This document shows positions 1 to 7,983 of a stretch of 64,000 nucleotides of DNA, in pieces. Numbering within the stretch: the first letter of the stretch is position 1; each line of letters opens with the position of its first letter. The stretch spans positions 62,001-126,000 of the forward strand of contig NZ_CANLFS010000006.1 of NCBI RefSeq assembly GCF_947490095.1, read 5' to 3'. This DNA comes from an uncultured Halomonas sp. (GTDB lineage: Bacteria > Pseudomonadota > Gammaproteobacteria > Pseudomonadales > Halomonadaceae). The translations under genes and the position numbers were made by a program. The notes beneath the pieces were generated by a model, which saw only the letters and a program-made list of their open reading frames with translations, did no database searches and had not been told where the DNA came from.

Positions 1-459
1 CCACGCTGCTGAGGAAGGCTTGTGACATGTCGCAGACGACCTCGACCACGTTGTCCGAATCACCAGTTTATCGGAGATTTCCAGCTGCCGGGAGACGGCC
101 AACACCGGCATCTCCTTGACCAGTGACATGGCGGCTTGCTCAAACAGCAGGGTGACGTCACTGCCCGGCCGCGCCCAAGGCACCTCGATACGCTTGACGC
201 CATGCGCCGGGCACTTGGTACGTGGCACGCGAGCATGCAGGTAACAGTGATGCTGGAAGAAATTCAGATGCCGCCACGTCTTGTCGGCAAAGTCACGAGC
301 CGGACAAGCTTCACCGCACTCAGGACAGAGGTAGAGGCTGCCGCGCTCGGCCTCGACGTAGAGACCCAGCCGGAGGGCCGATACGGCGGCATCCAAGTGC
401 TGGTCCTTGAGAATCCAGGGCGATTCCAGGCCGAGGGTCAGAACCTGGGTGCCGTCCAT
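1..459 (-). pseudogene. ISL3-family transposase, 5' part, broken by an internal deletion
   Basis: Reading the minus strand from the ATG at 459 gives an ISL3-type N-terminus: MDGTQVLTLGLESPW, a zinc-ribbon CPECGEAC, then WRHLNFFQH, HARVPRTKC and VEVPWARPGS, followed by the start of the helix-turn-helix region (VLAVSRQLEISDK). At about 55-60 the frame breaks. A different frame then reads VVEVVCDMSQAFLSSV, which resembles the start of the DDE catalytic region (VVCDMS.AF) of the same family. The two parts are joined with the intervening segment missing, so this is a non-functional copy. It runs off the left edge of the window, so the rest of the catalytic domain and both inverted repeats cannot be checked. 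It lies just upstream of the pilus operon and marks a probable insertion or exchange boundary. Confidence 0.8.
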
Positions 460-557
460 GCCATACTTCCTGTCGTCGCGGAGGTCATATCCTGACCCAG
501 CTCAGGGGGCGAATTCCACACTCAGCGTCGCAGAGCCCATTTATTGCCAATGATTTA

Positions 558-587
558 TTGAATTGATTAATACAACCATGACATAAT
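558..587 (+). promoter_or_regulatory. Candidate sigma70 promoter for the pilus operon
   Basis: TTGAAT (558-563) and CATAAT (582-587) are separated by 18 bp in an AT-rich stretch about 90 bp upstream of the first pilin gene. No other good match was seen between 496 and 674. This is a visual motif match only. Confidence 0.35.
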
Positions 588-674
588 ACAAATTAGACTA
601 ATGGGTAGTGCGTAGTCAAGCGTTTGAGAGTATTTATCAGAAACATCTCGAAAAACTTAAATATGGGTTAAAGC

Positions 675-1178
675 ATGAACTGTAAGAGAGTAAAGTCGGT
701 ATTTTTCATGGCCGCCGCTGCAAGCCTGATGTTCTCTACCCCCGCCTTGGCGGCTACAGATACCACCTCCTTTCAGGTGACCGCCACGGTCAATGATAGT
801 TGTCGGGTAACAGCTGAGGATCTGGCTTTCGGTATCTACGATCCCAATACGGCGAATGATAGAGATGCTGAGAGCACCATCACGGCAACATGCACCGAAG
901 GCACTAACTATGACATAGAACTCAATGCAGGTGGCAATGCTACCGACGCCTCCAGCACGTCACGAGCTATGGTTGGTGGTACCAGCGGTGCGTACCTCGA
1001 CTACGAGCTGTACTCAGACGCAGGTCGTAGCACCGTCTGGAACGATACAAATATGGTCAACAATTCGTCTGCCACAGGTGGTGACAACCCGCATACCGTC
1101 TATGGGCAGATTCCGGGCGGACAGTTTGTACCTGCCGAGAGCTATAGCGATACCATCAATGTCACCATTACCTACTGA
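675..1178 (+). CDS. Spore coat U domain protein, major pilin-like subunit (Csu type)
   Basis: This 167-residue secreted protein has a clear Sec signal peptide (basic MNCKRVK, hydrophobic core, cut after TPALA). The mature part is a single spore-coat-U/SCPU beta-sandwich domain. Cysteines in NDSCRV and ATCTEG probably form the intradomain disulfide, and the C-terminus (YGQIPGGQFVP...YSDTINVTITY) is typical of subunits assembled by donor-strand complementation. It is followed after 2 nt by the chaperone gene and then by an usher and a second SCPU protein, the order seen in archaic (Csu-type) chaperone-usher pili. As the first gene it is most likely the major rod subunit, like CsuA/B. The ribosome binding site is weak (GGTTAAAGC before the ATG). 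Function is inferred from family and context. Confidence 0.85.
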   Translation: MNCKRVKSVFFMAAAASLMFSTPALAATDTTSFQVTATVNDSCRVTAEDLAFGIYDPNTANDRDAESTITATCTEGTNYDIELNAGGNATDASSTSRAMVGGTSGAYLDYELYSDAGRSTVWNDTNMVNNSSATGGDNPHTVYGQIPGGQFVPAESYSDTINVTITY

Positions 1179-1180
1179 TC

Positions 1181-1927
1181 ATGGCCGGTATCCCGCTCTT
1201 GCTTAGCCCAGGCCGGCTGTTAGTCGGCCTTTCGCTGTTATTGCTCGCAAATCCAATCCAGGCCGCTAGCCTGTCGGTCAACCCCGTGCGGGTTTCACTC
1301 GATGGTAGCGATTCGGTTTCCTCCTTGACGCTGACTAACCAGGGACAAGACAGCGTGGTCATGCAGGCATCCGTTAATGCCTGGTCGATACGAGGCAATG
1401 AGGAGCATTATGAGCCGACAGAGGCGCTGATTGTGAGCCCGCCGGTGTTCGAGGTCGCACCGGGCAAGAGCCAGATAGTACGAGTTGGTTTGCGTAATAC
1501 GGAGCCGCAAGCCATCGAGCAGAGTTTTCGCGTTTTTCTCGAGCAGTCTCCCGTAGCACCCGGTGATGGCGATGCAGCTGAGGGGCCGCTTCAGTTGCAA
1601 GTGATGCTGCGACTCGGCATTCCGGTCTTCGTTGCCCCCGATGTGGCGACGAAGCGCGAAGTGTTGTGGCGGACGGAGCGCTTGGCCGATGGCAGGCTTC
1701 GAGTGGTGGCCATTAACGAGGGCAACGCCCACGTTAAAGTGTCCCGACTGTCCTTGTTGGATGGCGATACCTTCCTCGCCCACAGTGAAAAGCAGCACTA
1801 CATCTTGCCAGACAGCCGTCGCTACTGGTTGCTTGATGTGCCCACCGGTACATCTCCCCCCTATCGAATCAAGGCTGAAACGAATGAGGGTGAGCTCAAC
1901 GCGACGGCCACGACACTCTCGCCATAA
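1181..1927 (+). CDS. Periplasmic pilus chaperone, PapD/CsuC-like
   Basis: This 248-residue protein has a signal peptide ending near IQA. The mature N-terminus, ASLSVNPVRVSLDG, is followed by the first immunoglobulin-like domain of a PapD-type chaperone. It has the conserved strand VFEVAPGKSQIVRVGLR, including the basic residue that anchors the subunit C-terminus, and FRVFLEQSP. A smaller second domain ends in YRIKAETNEGELNA. Its role would be to hold SCPU subunits in the periplasm until handed to the usher. It begins 2 nt after the preceding pilin stop, and its 3' end overlaps the usher start by 44 nt, consistent with translational coupling. Length is normal for the family. Confidence 0.88.
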   Translation: MAGIPLLLSPGRLLVGLSLLLLANPIQAASLSVNPVRVSLDGSDSVSSLTLTNQGQDSVVMQASVNAWSIRGNEEHYEPTEALIVSPPVFEVAPGKSQIVRVGLRNTEPQAIEQSFRVFLEQSPVAPGDGDAAEGPLQLQVMLRLGIPVFVAPDVATKREVLWRTERLADGRLRVVAINEGNAHVKVSRLSLLDGDTFLAHSEKQHYILPDSRRYWLLDVPTGTSPPYRIKAETNEGELNATATTLSP

Positions 1928-4262
1928 GCGTGTCACTGCTTGGGCGCTACTGATAGGTTTGACGGCGGGTTTGGCAGGCCTGAGTTCGGTTGCCGGTGCT
2001 TCTACGACGACGGCCGAGCAGGTCACTCTCCAGCTGCTGTCGGTAAATGTGAATGGTAAGCCCATTGATCAGATCGCACGCCTGCTCGATAGCCCTGGGA
2101 GGGGCCTGTTGGTGCCGCGTAGCGAGCTGAACCGCTGGGGAGTGACGCTGCCCCCGGGCATCGAGGCCATATCGCACGATGGTAAAGACTACCATTCATT
2201 GCGCCAATTTAACGCACTGGAATATTCGGTTGATAGCGCCAGTCAGACCCTGGCCGTGCAGGTGAAGCCCGGTCATTTGGCGAGTTCAAGCCTCAATCTT
2301 GGCGCGTCAGAATTCAGCAAGCCGCAAGCGACGACGCTGGGCGGCTTTATCAATTATGACCTCTTTCATCAGTTTCGTTCTGACACCAACGATGCAACCA
2401 GCGGAACCTTTGAGCTAGCCGGGTTCAGCCAGTGGGGGCTGCTTACAACCACCATGCTGGCACGTGCCCAGGATGGATGGCCCAATGATGCCGACGTGGT
2501 CCGCTTGAACACCACGCTACGCCATGATGAGCCAAGCAAACTGCGTACTCTGATCTTGGGTGACTCCTATTCACGTCCAGGAGCCTGGGGGCGCAGCGTG
2601 CTGTATGGTGGCATTCAGTGGGGCACCAACTTCGATACCCGTCCTGACTTTACTACTTTTCCGTTGCCTGAAATAAGCGGTGAAGCCACCATGCCGTCGA
2701 CGGTTGAGGTCTATGCCAATGAACGCCGCTATGCTCAGGATCAGCTGGATGCTGGCCCATTTTCGGTACGTAATATCCCGGTCACTACCGGGGCTAATGA
2801 TCTGCGTCTTACCGTGACCGACGTTCTTGGCCGTGAGCAGGTCATTGAGCGCTCGTTCTACGCTAACCAGCAATTGTTGCGAAGCGGTCTGCATGACTAC
2901 AGCTATGAATTGGGGGCGATTCGTGAGAACTACTCGCGGCAAAGCAATCAGTACGGACGAGGTTTTGCTGCTGCCACGCACCGCCTTGGTCTCACGGATG
3001 ATTTCACTGGCGGGGTGCGGCTGGAGGCACTCGAGGATCAGCAAACGGCTGGCCTCAGTAGCGTCTGGGTGACCGATCCCCACTTGGGGGTGGTGACCAG
3101 CGCCGTCGCGGGCAGCATGTCCGATGGCGGTGATGGTGCTTTGGCGAGCCTGGGTATTGAACACCAAGGTCGGCAGTTTAGCTTCAGTGCCAACACTACG
3201 ATGACGACCCCTCGCTTCCGCCAGCTAGGGTTGCGTGAAAATATGGCGGCACCACGCTGGTCCACCCGTGCCACGCTTGGCGCCCGCCTATCCGGTGGGA
3301 GCGCCGCTCGCCTGAACTTCGTCGAAATCGACCAACGCGATGAGGCTGACAATCGTATCGTCAGTGCCAATGTCAGTTTTAGCCCATCGCGTGATACCGC
3401 TCTCAACCTGTATGCCTCGCAGGAGCTCAATAGCCACGATAGCTTCGTTGGCGTGACTCTGAGCATGTCGCTGGGCTCACGCCGCACCGCCAGTCTTAGC
3501 CACAGTCGTGGTAAAGACAGCTATAGCAATCGTGTTCAGCTTCAACGCAGTGCGCCGCGTGGTAATGGGATTGGCTATCGTCTCTCGGCTGAGCCTGGCC
3601 ATGGTGAGCCGAACCGAGGAGATGCACTGGTTACAGCGCGAACGGATGTTGGCACCTATCGTGCGCAGGCGGCGCACTATGATGGTGATACGGGATATCG
3701 CATTAACGCTACCGGCGGTATTGCTCTACTGGGCGGCAGTGTCTTGGCCACCCGGCGAATCGACGACAGTTTCGGCATGGTCAGGGTCGGCGGTTATCCG
3801 AATGTGGCCGTTTATAACGATAACCAGCATGTCGCGACGACCAACGACAGCGGTGCTGCCCTGGTTGCTGATCTACGCTCATTCGAGAAAAACCGCCTGA
3901 GTTTCGAGTTGGCTGATCTACCCCTGGAGGCAAGCCTCAACAGCCAGAGGGCGACTGTTGTGCCGGGGTACCGCCGAGGTGTGTTAGTGGATTTTGATGT
4001 AAGCTCGCCGAATGGCGCGCTGCTAACGGTCAAGCTGACGAATGGCGAACCATTGCCCGCGGGGGCGATCGTTCGCCACGCGGGCTCCGATGAACGCTTC
4101 CCCGTCGCCCGACGTGGCGAGGTCTGGGTTACTGGACTGAGGGCCGATAACCAGTTCGTGGCGCAGTGGGGGCTGCAAAGCTGCCGCTTCGAGGCTAGCT
4201 TACCTGCCGACGCCGGCCCTATGCCCAGGATCGGTCCGCTGATCTGTCAGGAGGGTTTATGA
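1884..4262 (+). CDS. Outer-membrane pilus usher, FimD/CsuD-like
   Basis: This is an outer-membrane usher of about 792 residues. The frame is open further upstream, but that part only shadows the chaperone gene. The ATG at 1884 gives an arginine-rich n-region followed by WALLIGLTAGLAGLSSVAGAS, a good signal peptide. Family signatures include the N-terminal domain (LQLLSVNVNGKPID), the barrel region with FINYDLFHQF, LILGDSYSRPGAWG and GGIQWGTNFDTRPDF, the plug-like segment (PSTVEVYANERRY, GPFSVRNIPV), and a C-terminal region with GSDERFPVARRGEVWVTGL. It would form the pore through which pilin subunits pass. Its stop overlaps the start of the next gene (ATGA). It is shorter than classical FimD ushers but within the range of Csu-type ushers. 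Confidence 0.88.
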   Translation: MRVSSTRRPRHSRHKRVTAWALLIGLTAGLAGLSSVAGASTTTAEQVTLQLLSVNVNGKPIDQIARLLDSPGRGLLVPRSELNRWGVTLPPGIEAISHDGKDYHSLRQFNALEYSVDSASQTLAVQVKPGHLASSSLNLGASEFSKPQATTLGGFINYDLFHQFRSDTNDATSGTFELAGFSQWGLLTTTMLARAQDGWPNDADVVRLNTTLRHDEPSKLRTLILGDSYSRPGAWGRSVLYGGIQWGTNFDTRPDFTTFPLPEISGEATMPSTVEVYANERRYAQDQLDAGPFSVRNIPVTTGANDLRLTVTDVLGREQVIERSFYANQQLLRSGLHDYSYELGAIRENYSRQSNQYGRGFAAATHRLGLTDDFTGGVRLEALEDQQTAGLSSVWVTDPHLGVVTSAVAGSMSDGGDGALASLGIEHQGRQFSFSANTTMTTPRFRQLGLRENMAAPRWSTRATLGARLSGGSAARLNFVEIDQRDEADNRIVSANVSFSPSRDTALNLYASQELNSHDSFVGVTLSMSLGSRRTASLSHSRGKDSYSNRVQLQRSAPRGNGIGYRLSAEPGHGEPNRGDALVTARTDVGTYRAQAAHYDGDTGYRINATGGIALLGGSVLATRRIDDSFGMVRVGGYPNVAVYNDNQHVATTNDSGAALVADLRSFEKNRLSFELADLPLEASLNSQRATVVPGYRRGVLVDFDVSSPNGALLTVKLTNGEPLPAGAIVRHAGSDERFPVARRGEVWVTGLRADNQFVAQWGLQSCRFEASLPADAGPMPRIGPLICQEGL

Positions 4263-4753
4263 TGAAACGAAAGGCTCTGGCAGCAGCGTTGATTGTCAGT
4301 GCCGGCCTATGGCCTGCATCGGCACTTGCTGTAGTGACGTGCACAGTCAGTTCTTCGAACGTCGCCTTTGGCGTTTATGAACCGCTCACTGGCAGCAATC
4401 TGGATAGTGCTGGATCAATCGTGATTGAGTGTGAAAGAGCGGCTTTTGACGGCAACTATACTGTGCCATTCGAGGTTACTCTCAGTCCCAGCGGAAATGG
4501 ATCGTTTGTCCCGAGAGTGATGAGTAGCGGTGCAGGCATACTGGAGTACAATATCTATACTGCTGCCTCACGCAACGTGGTCTGGGGCGATGGTGCGGGA
4601 GGCACTGCATCGCGCAATGGTTCTATAAGCTTACCGTTCCTTAACTTCGGCCCAGAGGAGACGACTATCACTACCTATGGGCGAATTCCTGGCGGCCAGT
4701 TTGTGCCCGCTGGCAGCTACAGCGATATAATCACCGTCACCGTGGCGTACTGA
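4259..4753 (+). CDS. Second spore coat U domain protein (possible tip or minor pilin)
   Basis: This 164-residue protein has a signal peptide (MMKRKALAAALIVSAGLWPASALA) and one SCPU domain. Two cysteines lie in VTCTVS and VIECERA, and the C-terminus (YGRIPGGQFVPAGSYSDIITVTVAY) closely matches the first pilin of the operon. It overlaps the usher stop codon (ATGA). The last gene of Csu operons normally encodes a two-domain tip adhesin of roughly twice this length. Here only a single pilin-like domain is present, so it may be a short tip subunit or a minor pilin. Role inferred from position. Confidence 0.8.
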   Translation: MMKRKALAAALIVSAGLWPASALAVVTCTVSSSNVAFGVYEPLTGSNLDSAGSIVIECERAAFDGNYTVPFEVTLSPSGNGSFVPRVMSSGAGILEYNIYTAASRNVVWGDGAGGTASRNGSISLPFLNFGPEETTITTYGRIPGGQFVPAGSYSDIITVTVAY

Positions 4754-5026
4754 TAACTCCTTTTTGCCCCTGGTGCCGTGACATCGTCGAGGCCATGATG
4801 GCCCACGGCATGAATCCGGATTCGCTGGCCCGCTACCGAACCAATCGCCTGCGGGTGGTGCCGGGGGCCTGCTCGCTCCCACGCCCGGAATCCTTCTACC
4901 TGATCACCGGCCTTCTGGGCAGTGGCAGGGTAGCCTTCAGCTTGGCTCTTTGGTGTTCAACGTCAGGGTCGCGATCACCAGCGCTCACAGATGGAGCCGC
5001 AATCCACATGAAACGACAAAAGATTC
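4754..5026 (+). other. Gene-poor stretch with a degenerate reading frame
   Basis: No supported gene was found between the pilin stop and the RNase gene. One plus-strand frame reads FCPWCRDIVEAM, then HGMNPDSLARYRTNRL, then VVPGACSLPRPESFYLI immediately after the pilin. It looks protein-like but has no upstream start or ribosome binding site and later runs into the RNase gene on the other strand. I do not recognise the family. It is best read as the remnant of a gene truncated when the pilus block was inserted. Confidence 0.4.
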
Positions 5027-5407
5027 TCATCGACGATCCTCCAGTATCCGAAAGGAGTCGTAATGATCCGCGGTGTAGTAGAAGACCTCGGGCGGCCGGC
5101 CCCCGGTCACGATGCGCCGGGCCCCGCGATGGGAGAGCCCCGGCGTCTCCACGGTATATTCGCGATAGTAGCCGCGGGGTTGCTGGGGCAGCCGGCCTTC
5201 GCGATTGAAGAAGGTCGTGCCGTCCTGTGAATGGGGAAAGGCCCCATCGCGCTCGATCAGGCGCAGGGTGGCATCGATCTGCGCCTGCCCCGGCAGACGC
5301 TGCTCCACGGTGGGCGGCCCGGCCTCCCCAGGCCGCTCCGACTGCCCCTCGAACCAGGTAAGCCCCGCCAGGGCCAGCAGCGCTACCAGCAACACTCTTT
5401 TCATCAT
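5027..5407 (-). CDS. Secreted guanyl-specific ribonuclease, barnase/N1-T1 family
   Basis: This 126-residue protein has an N-terminal hydrophobic export segment (MMKRVLLVALLALAGL) and a small microbial-RNase domain. The barnase-type catalytic set is visible: Glu83 in YYREYTV, Arg97/98 in RGARRIV, and His115 in YTADHYDSF, the normal order E-R-H. The conserved GTTFFNREGRLP segment precedes them. It would cleave RNA outside the cytoplasm or in the periplasm. No barstar-like inhibitor gene lies next to it. It sits between the pilus block and the flavoprotein gene, on the same strand as the latter, 46 bp downstream of it. Confidence 0.85.
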   Translation of the reverse strand: MMKRVLLVALLALAGLTWFEGQSERPGEAGPPTVEQRLPGQAQIDATLRLIERDGAFPHSQDGTTFFNREGRLPQQPRGYYREYTVETPGLSHRGARRIVTGGRPPEVFYYTADHYDSFRILEDRR

Positions 5408-5421
5408 CGTCGGGATCCCAT

Positions 5422-5463
5422 GTACTTAAAGATTCGTACTTAAAGACTCGTACTTAAAGGCTC
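5422..5463. repeat. Three tandem copies of a 14-bp repeat
   Basis: GTACTTAAAGATTC, GTACTTAAAGACTC and GTACTTAAAGGCTC lie head to tail at 5422-5435, 5436-5449 and 5450-5463. The last copy overlaps the stop codon of the flavoprotein gene; the rest fill the 46-bp gap before the RNase gene. Confidence 0.9.
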
Positions 5464-6629
5464 TGCCCACAGGCCACGCCGCTGGCCCAGGCCCACTGGA
5501 AGTTGTGGCCGCCCAGCTCCCCGGTCACATCCAGCACCTCACCGATAAAGCGCAGCTGCGGCAGCCCCGTGACGGCGAAGTCACGAGAGGATACCGCCCC
5601 GGTATCCACGCCACCCAGGGTCACCTCGGCGGTACGCCAGCCTTCGGTGCCGGCGGGCTTCAACCGCCAGCGATTAAGCGCCTCGCCCCAGTCCTGCAGG
5701 CGCGCGTTGCCGCACTCGGCCAGCACGCCGTCATCGCCCTGCCATTCCACCAGCGCCTGGGCCAGCCGCCTGGGCAGACGCTCGCCCAGCCAGGTAGAGA
5801 GGCGGCGCTTCGGCGTGTCCCGCCGCGCCGCACATAACGACGCGAAGGCATCCTCGCCGGGCAGCAGGTCGATGGCGATCTCGTCGCCGGGCTGCCAGTA
5901 GCTCGAGGCCTGCAGCATGGCCGGGCCCGACAGGCCGCGGTGGGTAAACAGCATGGGCTCACGGTAGCGCCCCTCGCGGCAGCTGGCCTCTACCTCGCAG
6001 CTGACCCCGGCCAGCGCTTCGGCCCGCGCCTTCCATTGTGAGGTCAGGGTGAAGGGCACCAGCGCCGGACGCGTATCGGTCACCGTCAGCCCGAACTGGC
6101 GGGCGATTTCATAGCCGAAGCCGCTGGCCCCCATGGTGGGAATCGAAAGCCCCCCGCAGGCCACGACCAGGGCCCCACCGTCGATCACGCCGGCCGAGGT
6201 GGTCAGACGCATGCCCTCCCCGCGCCGCTCCACCGCGTCGATACGGGTCTTCAGGCGGATATCCACGCCCGCCCAGTCGCACTCGGTCAGCAGCACGCGC
6301 AGGATTTCCTTGGCGGAGTCGGCACAGAACAGCTGCCCCGGCGCCTTCTCCACGTACTCGACGCCATGGCGCTCCACCAGCTCCACAAAGTGCTCGGGCC
6401 GATAGCGCTTGAGGGCCGAGATACAGAAATGGGGATTGCCGGAAAAGAAGTTGGCCGGCGTGGAGTTGAGGTTGGTGAAGTTACAGCGCCCACCACCGGA
6501 CATCAGGATCTTCTTGCCGGCCTTGTTGGCATGGTCGAGCACCAACACCCGCCGCCCCGCGTAGCCGGCGTTCAGGGCACACATCAGCCCCGCGGCGCCG
6601 GCGCCGATCACTATCACGTCGTATGTCAC
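5454..6629 (-). CDS. HI0933/YhiN-family FAD-dependent oxidoreductase
   Basis: This 391-residue flavoprotein has an N-terminal dinucleotide-binding motif (VIVIGAGAAGLMCALNAG). Family hallmarks follow: ANKAGKKILMSGGGRCNFTN, the substrate-domain segment LFTHRGLSGPAMLQASSYW, and a C-terminal FAD-contacting stretch (GLPQLRFIGEVLDVTGE, then GGHNFQWAWASGVACGQ). Length is typical. Members are cytoplasmic; the related BaiN/RdsA proteins have been linked to reductive chemistry, but the substrate of this subgroup is not established. It is transcribed away from the RND efflux operon, and a perfect palindrome lies in the shared upstream region. Confidence 0.9.
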   Translation of the reverse strand: MTYDVIVIGAGAAGLMCALNAGYAGRRVLVLDHANKAGKKILMSGGGRCNFTNLNSTPANFFSGNPHFCISALKRYRPEHFVELVERHGVEYVEKAPGQLFCADSAKEILRVLLTECDWAGVDIRLKTRIDAVERRGEGMRLTTSAGVIDGGALVVACGGLSIPTMGASGFGYEIARQFGLTVTDTRPALVPFTLTSQWKARAEALAGVSCEVEASCREGRYREPMLFTHRGLSGPAMLQASSYWQPGDEIAIDLLPGEDAFASLCAARRDTPKRRLSTWLGERLPRRLAQALVEWQGDDGVLAECGNARLQDWGEALNRWRLKPAGTEGWRTAEVTLGGVDTGAVSSRDFAVTGLPQLRFIGEVLDVTGELGGHNFQWAWASGVACGQSL

Positions 6630-6719
6630 CCTTAAGCCCTCCCGGCTATATCGCGTACCGCCAACGGCGAGGCGCGCATTCTAGCAGCCGCGTTGCCAGG
6701 CGCCGAGGCTAGCCTCGCA

Positions 6720-6736
6720 TGTACAAACTTTGTACA
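6720..6736. promoter_or_regulatory. Perfect 17-bp palindrome, candidate repressor operator
   Basis: TGTACAAA-C-TTTGTACA is an 8-bp perfect inverted repeat around one central base. It lies between the divergent flavoprotein (start 6629) and RND efflux (start 6889) genes. Its size and symmetry suit a TetR-family dimer, the usual local regulator of RND pumps, but no regulator gene is adjacent here. Confidence 0.6.
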
Positions 6737-6888
6737 GTTAATCTTCATGGGCGCCCCAACGGGTGATGACATGTTGGGGTTGTGAAATATTGTCACACTC
6801 CGGCGGCTGCATCCGGTTACGCTGTACGACGTCCCTGCCGCTCACACTGCGTTTCACGACAACTTCGCTTCACGACAAGACTGCCCCT

Positions 6889-7983
6889 ATGCCGCCACGC
6901 ACCCTGTTACGTTCACTGCCCCTGCTGATGGGCCTGCTACTGGCGGTGGCCACACCGCTGCACGCCCAGCAGCCCACGGCGGTAATCGCCGCCGAGGCCC
7001 GCCGGGTCTCCTGGTCCGACCCACTGGCGTCGCTGGGGACCCTGCGCGCCGACGAGAGCGTTACGCTTTCCGCGACGGTCACCGATACCGTGGCGGAGCT
7101 GAACTTCCGCGACGGCGAACGCGTCGAGTCGGGCCAGCTGCTGGTACGGCTGGCCGATGACGAGGCCCAGGCCAACCTGCGTGCGGCCCAGGCCCTGAGG
7201 GAGGAGCGCCGCAACGCCGTCAATCGCCTGGGCCAGCTGCAACGCCGGAACCTGGCGCCGCGGGGAGACCTGGAAGACGCCCAGTCGCGGCTGCGCCAGG
7301 TGGAGGCCGATATCCAGGCCCTGGAGGCACGCCTCGACGACTATCGCCTGCGGGCGCCCTTCGCCGGCCGTGTCGGCTTTCGCAACGTCAGCGTGGGCAC
7401 CCTGGTGACGCCGGGCACCGAGCTTGTCACGCTGGACAAGCTCGATGTGATGAAGCTCGACTTCACCCTGCCGGAGCGGGCCCTGGGCGAGATAGCCCCG
7501 GGGCTGACGCTCAGTGCCACCAGTGCCGCCTATCGCGATACCGTCTTCCACGGCGAGATCGACAGCATCGCCAGCCGGGTCGACCCGGTCAGCCGCAGCC
7601 TCACCGTGCGTGCCCTGATCGACAATCCCGAGGGCCTCCTGCGCCCCGGCATGCTGATGAATGTGGTGGTGCAGCGCGAAGCCCGCCAGGCCCTGGTGAT
7701 TCCCGAGTCGGCGCTGATCCCCGAGGGACGCCGTCAGTTCGTGCTGACCCTGGCCCCGGACGACGAGCACCGGGTGACGCGCCGCGAAATCACCCTCGGC
7801 GCCCGCCGCAGGGGGGAGGTGGAGATACTCGACGGTCTCCGCGAAGGCCAGTTGGTAGTGGCCCACGGCACCGAGCGAGTACGCGACGGCCAGCCCACCC
7901 GATTGCTGGGCATCCTCGACGAATCCACCAGCGTCCCCGAGCTGCTGCGCGCGGATCGTGACACCCCGGAGGCCAGCGGCTGA
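6889..7983 (+). CDS. RND efflux periplasmic adaptor (membrane fusion protein)
   Basis: This adaptor subunit has about 364 residues. The ATG at 6889 gives a clean signal peptide (MPPRTLLRSLPLLMGLLLAV, cleaved after LHA); a 42-codon in-frame extension upstream has no signal-like character. Domains in order are beta-barrel and lipoyl half (VAELNFRDGERVESGQLLVRL), a short alpha-hairpin (about residues 95-150), the second lipoyl half (DYRLRAPFAGRVGFRNVSVGTLV), a beta-barrel (LDFTLPE) and a membrane-proximal domain (GRRQFVLTL). It would link the inner-membrane pump to an outer-membrane channel; no channel gene is present in the window. Its stop codon overlaps the start of the pump gene by 1 nt. Confidence 0.9.
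   Translation: MPPRTLLRSLPLLMGLLLAVATPLHAQQPTAVIAAEARRVSWSDPLASLGTLRADESVTLSATVTDTVAELNFRDGERVESGQLLVRLADDEAQANLRAAQALREERRNAVNRLGQLQRRNLAPRGDLEDAQSRLRQVEADIQALEARLDDYRLRAPFAGRVGFRNVSVGTLVTPGTELVTLDKLDVMKLDFTLPERALGEIAPGLTLSATSAAYRDTVFHGEIDSIASRVDPVSRSLTVRALIDNPEGLLRPGMLMNVVVQREARQALVIPESALIPEGRRQFVLTLAPDDEHRVTRREITLGARRRGEVEILDGLREGQLVVAHGTERVRDGQPTRLLGILDESTSVPELLRADRDTPEASG

Noticed and set aside
1632..1883. Upstream extension of the usher
   Set aside because: It overlaps the chaperone in another frame and lacks signal-peptide character; the ATG at 1884 gives a proper signal peptide.
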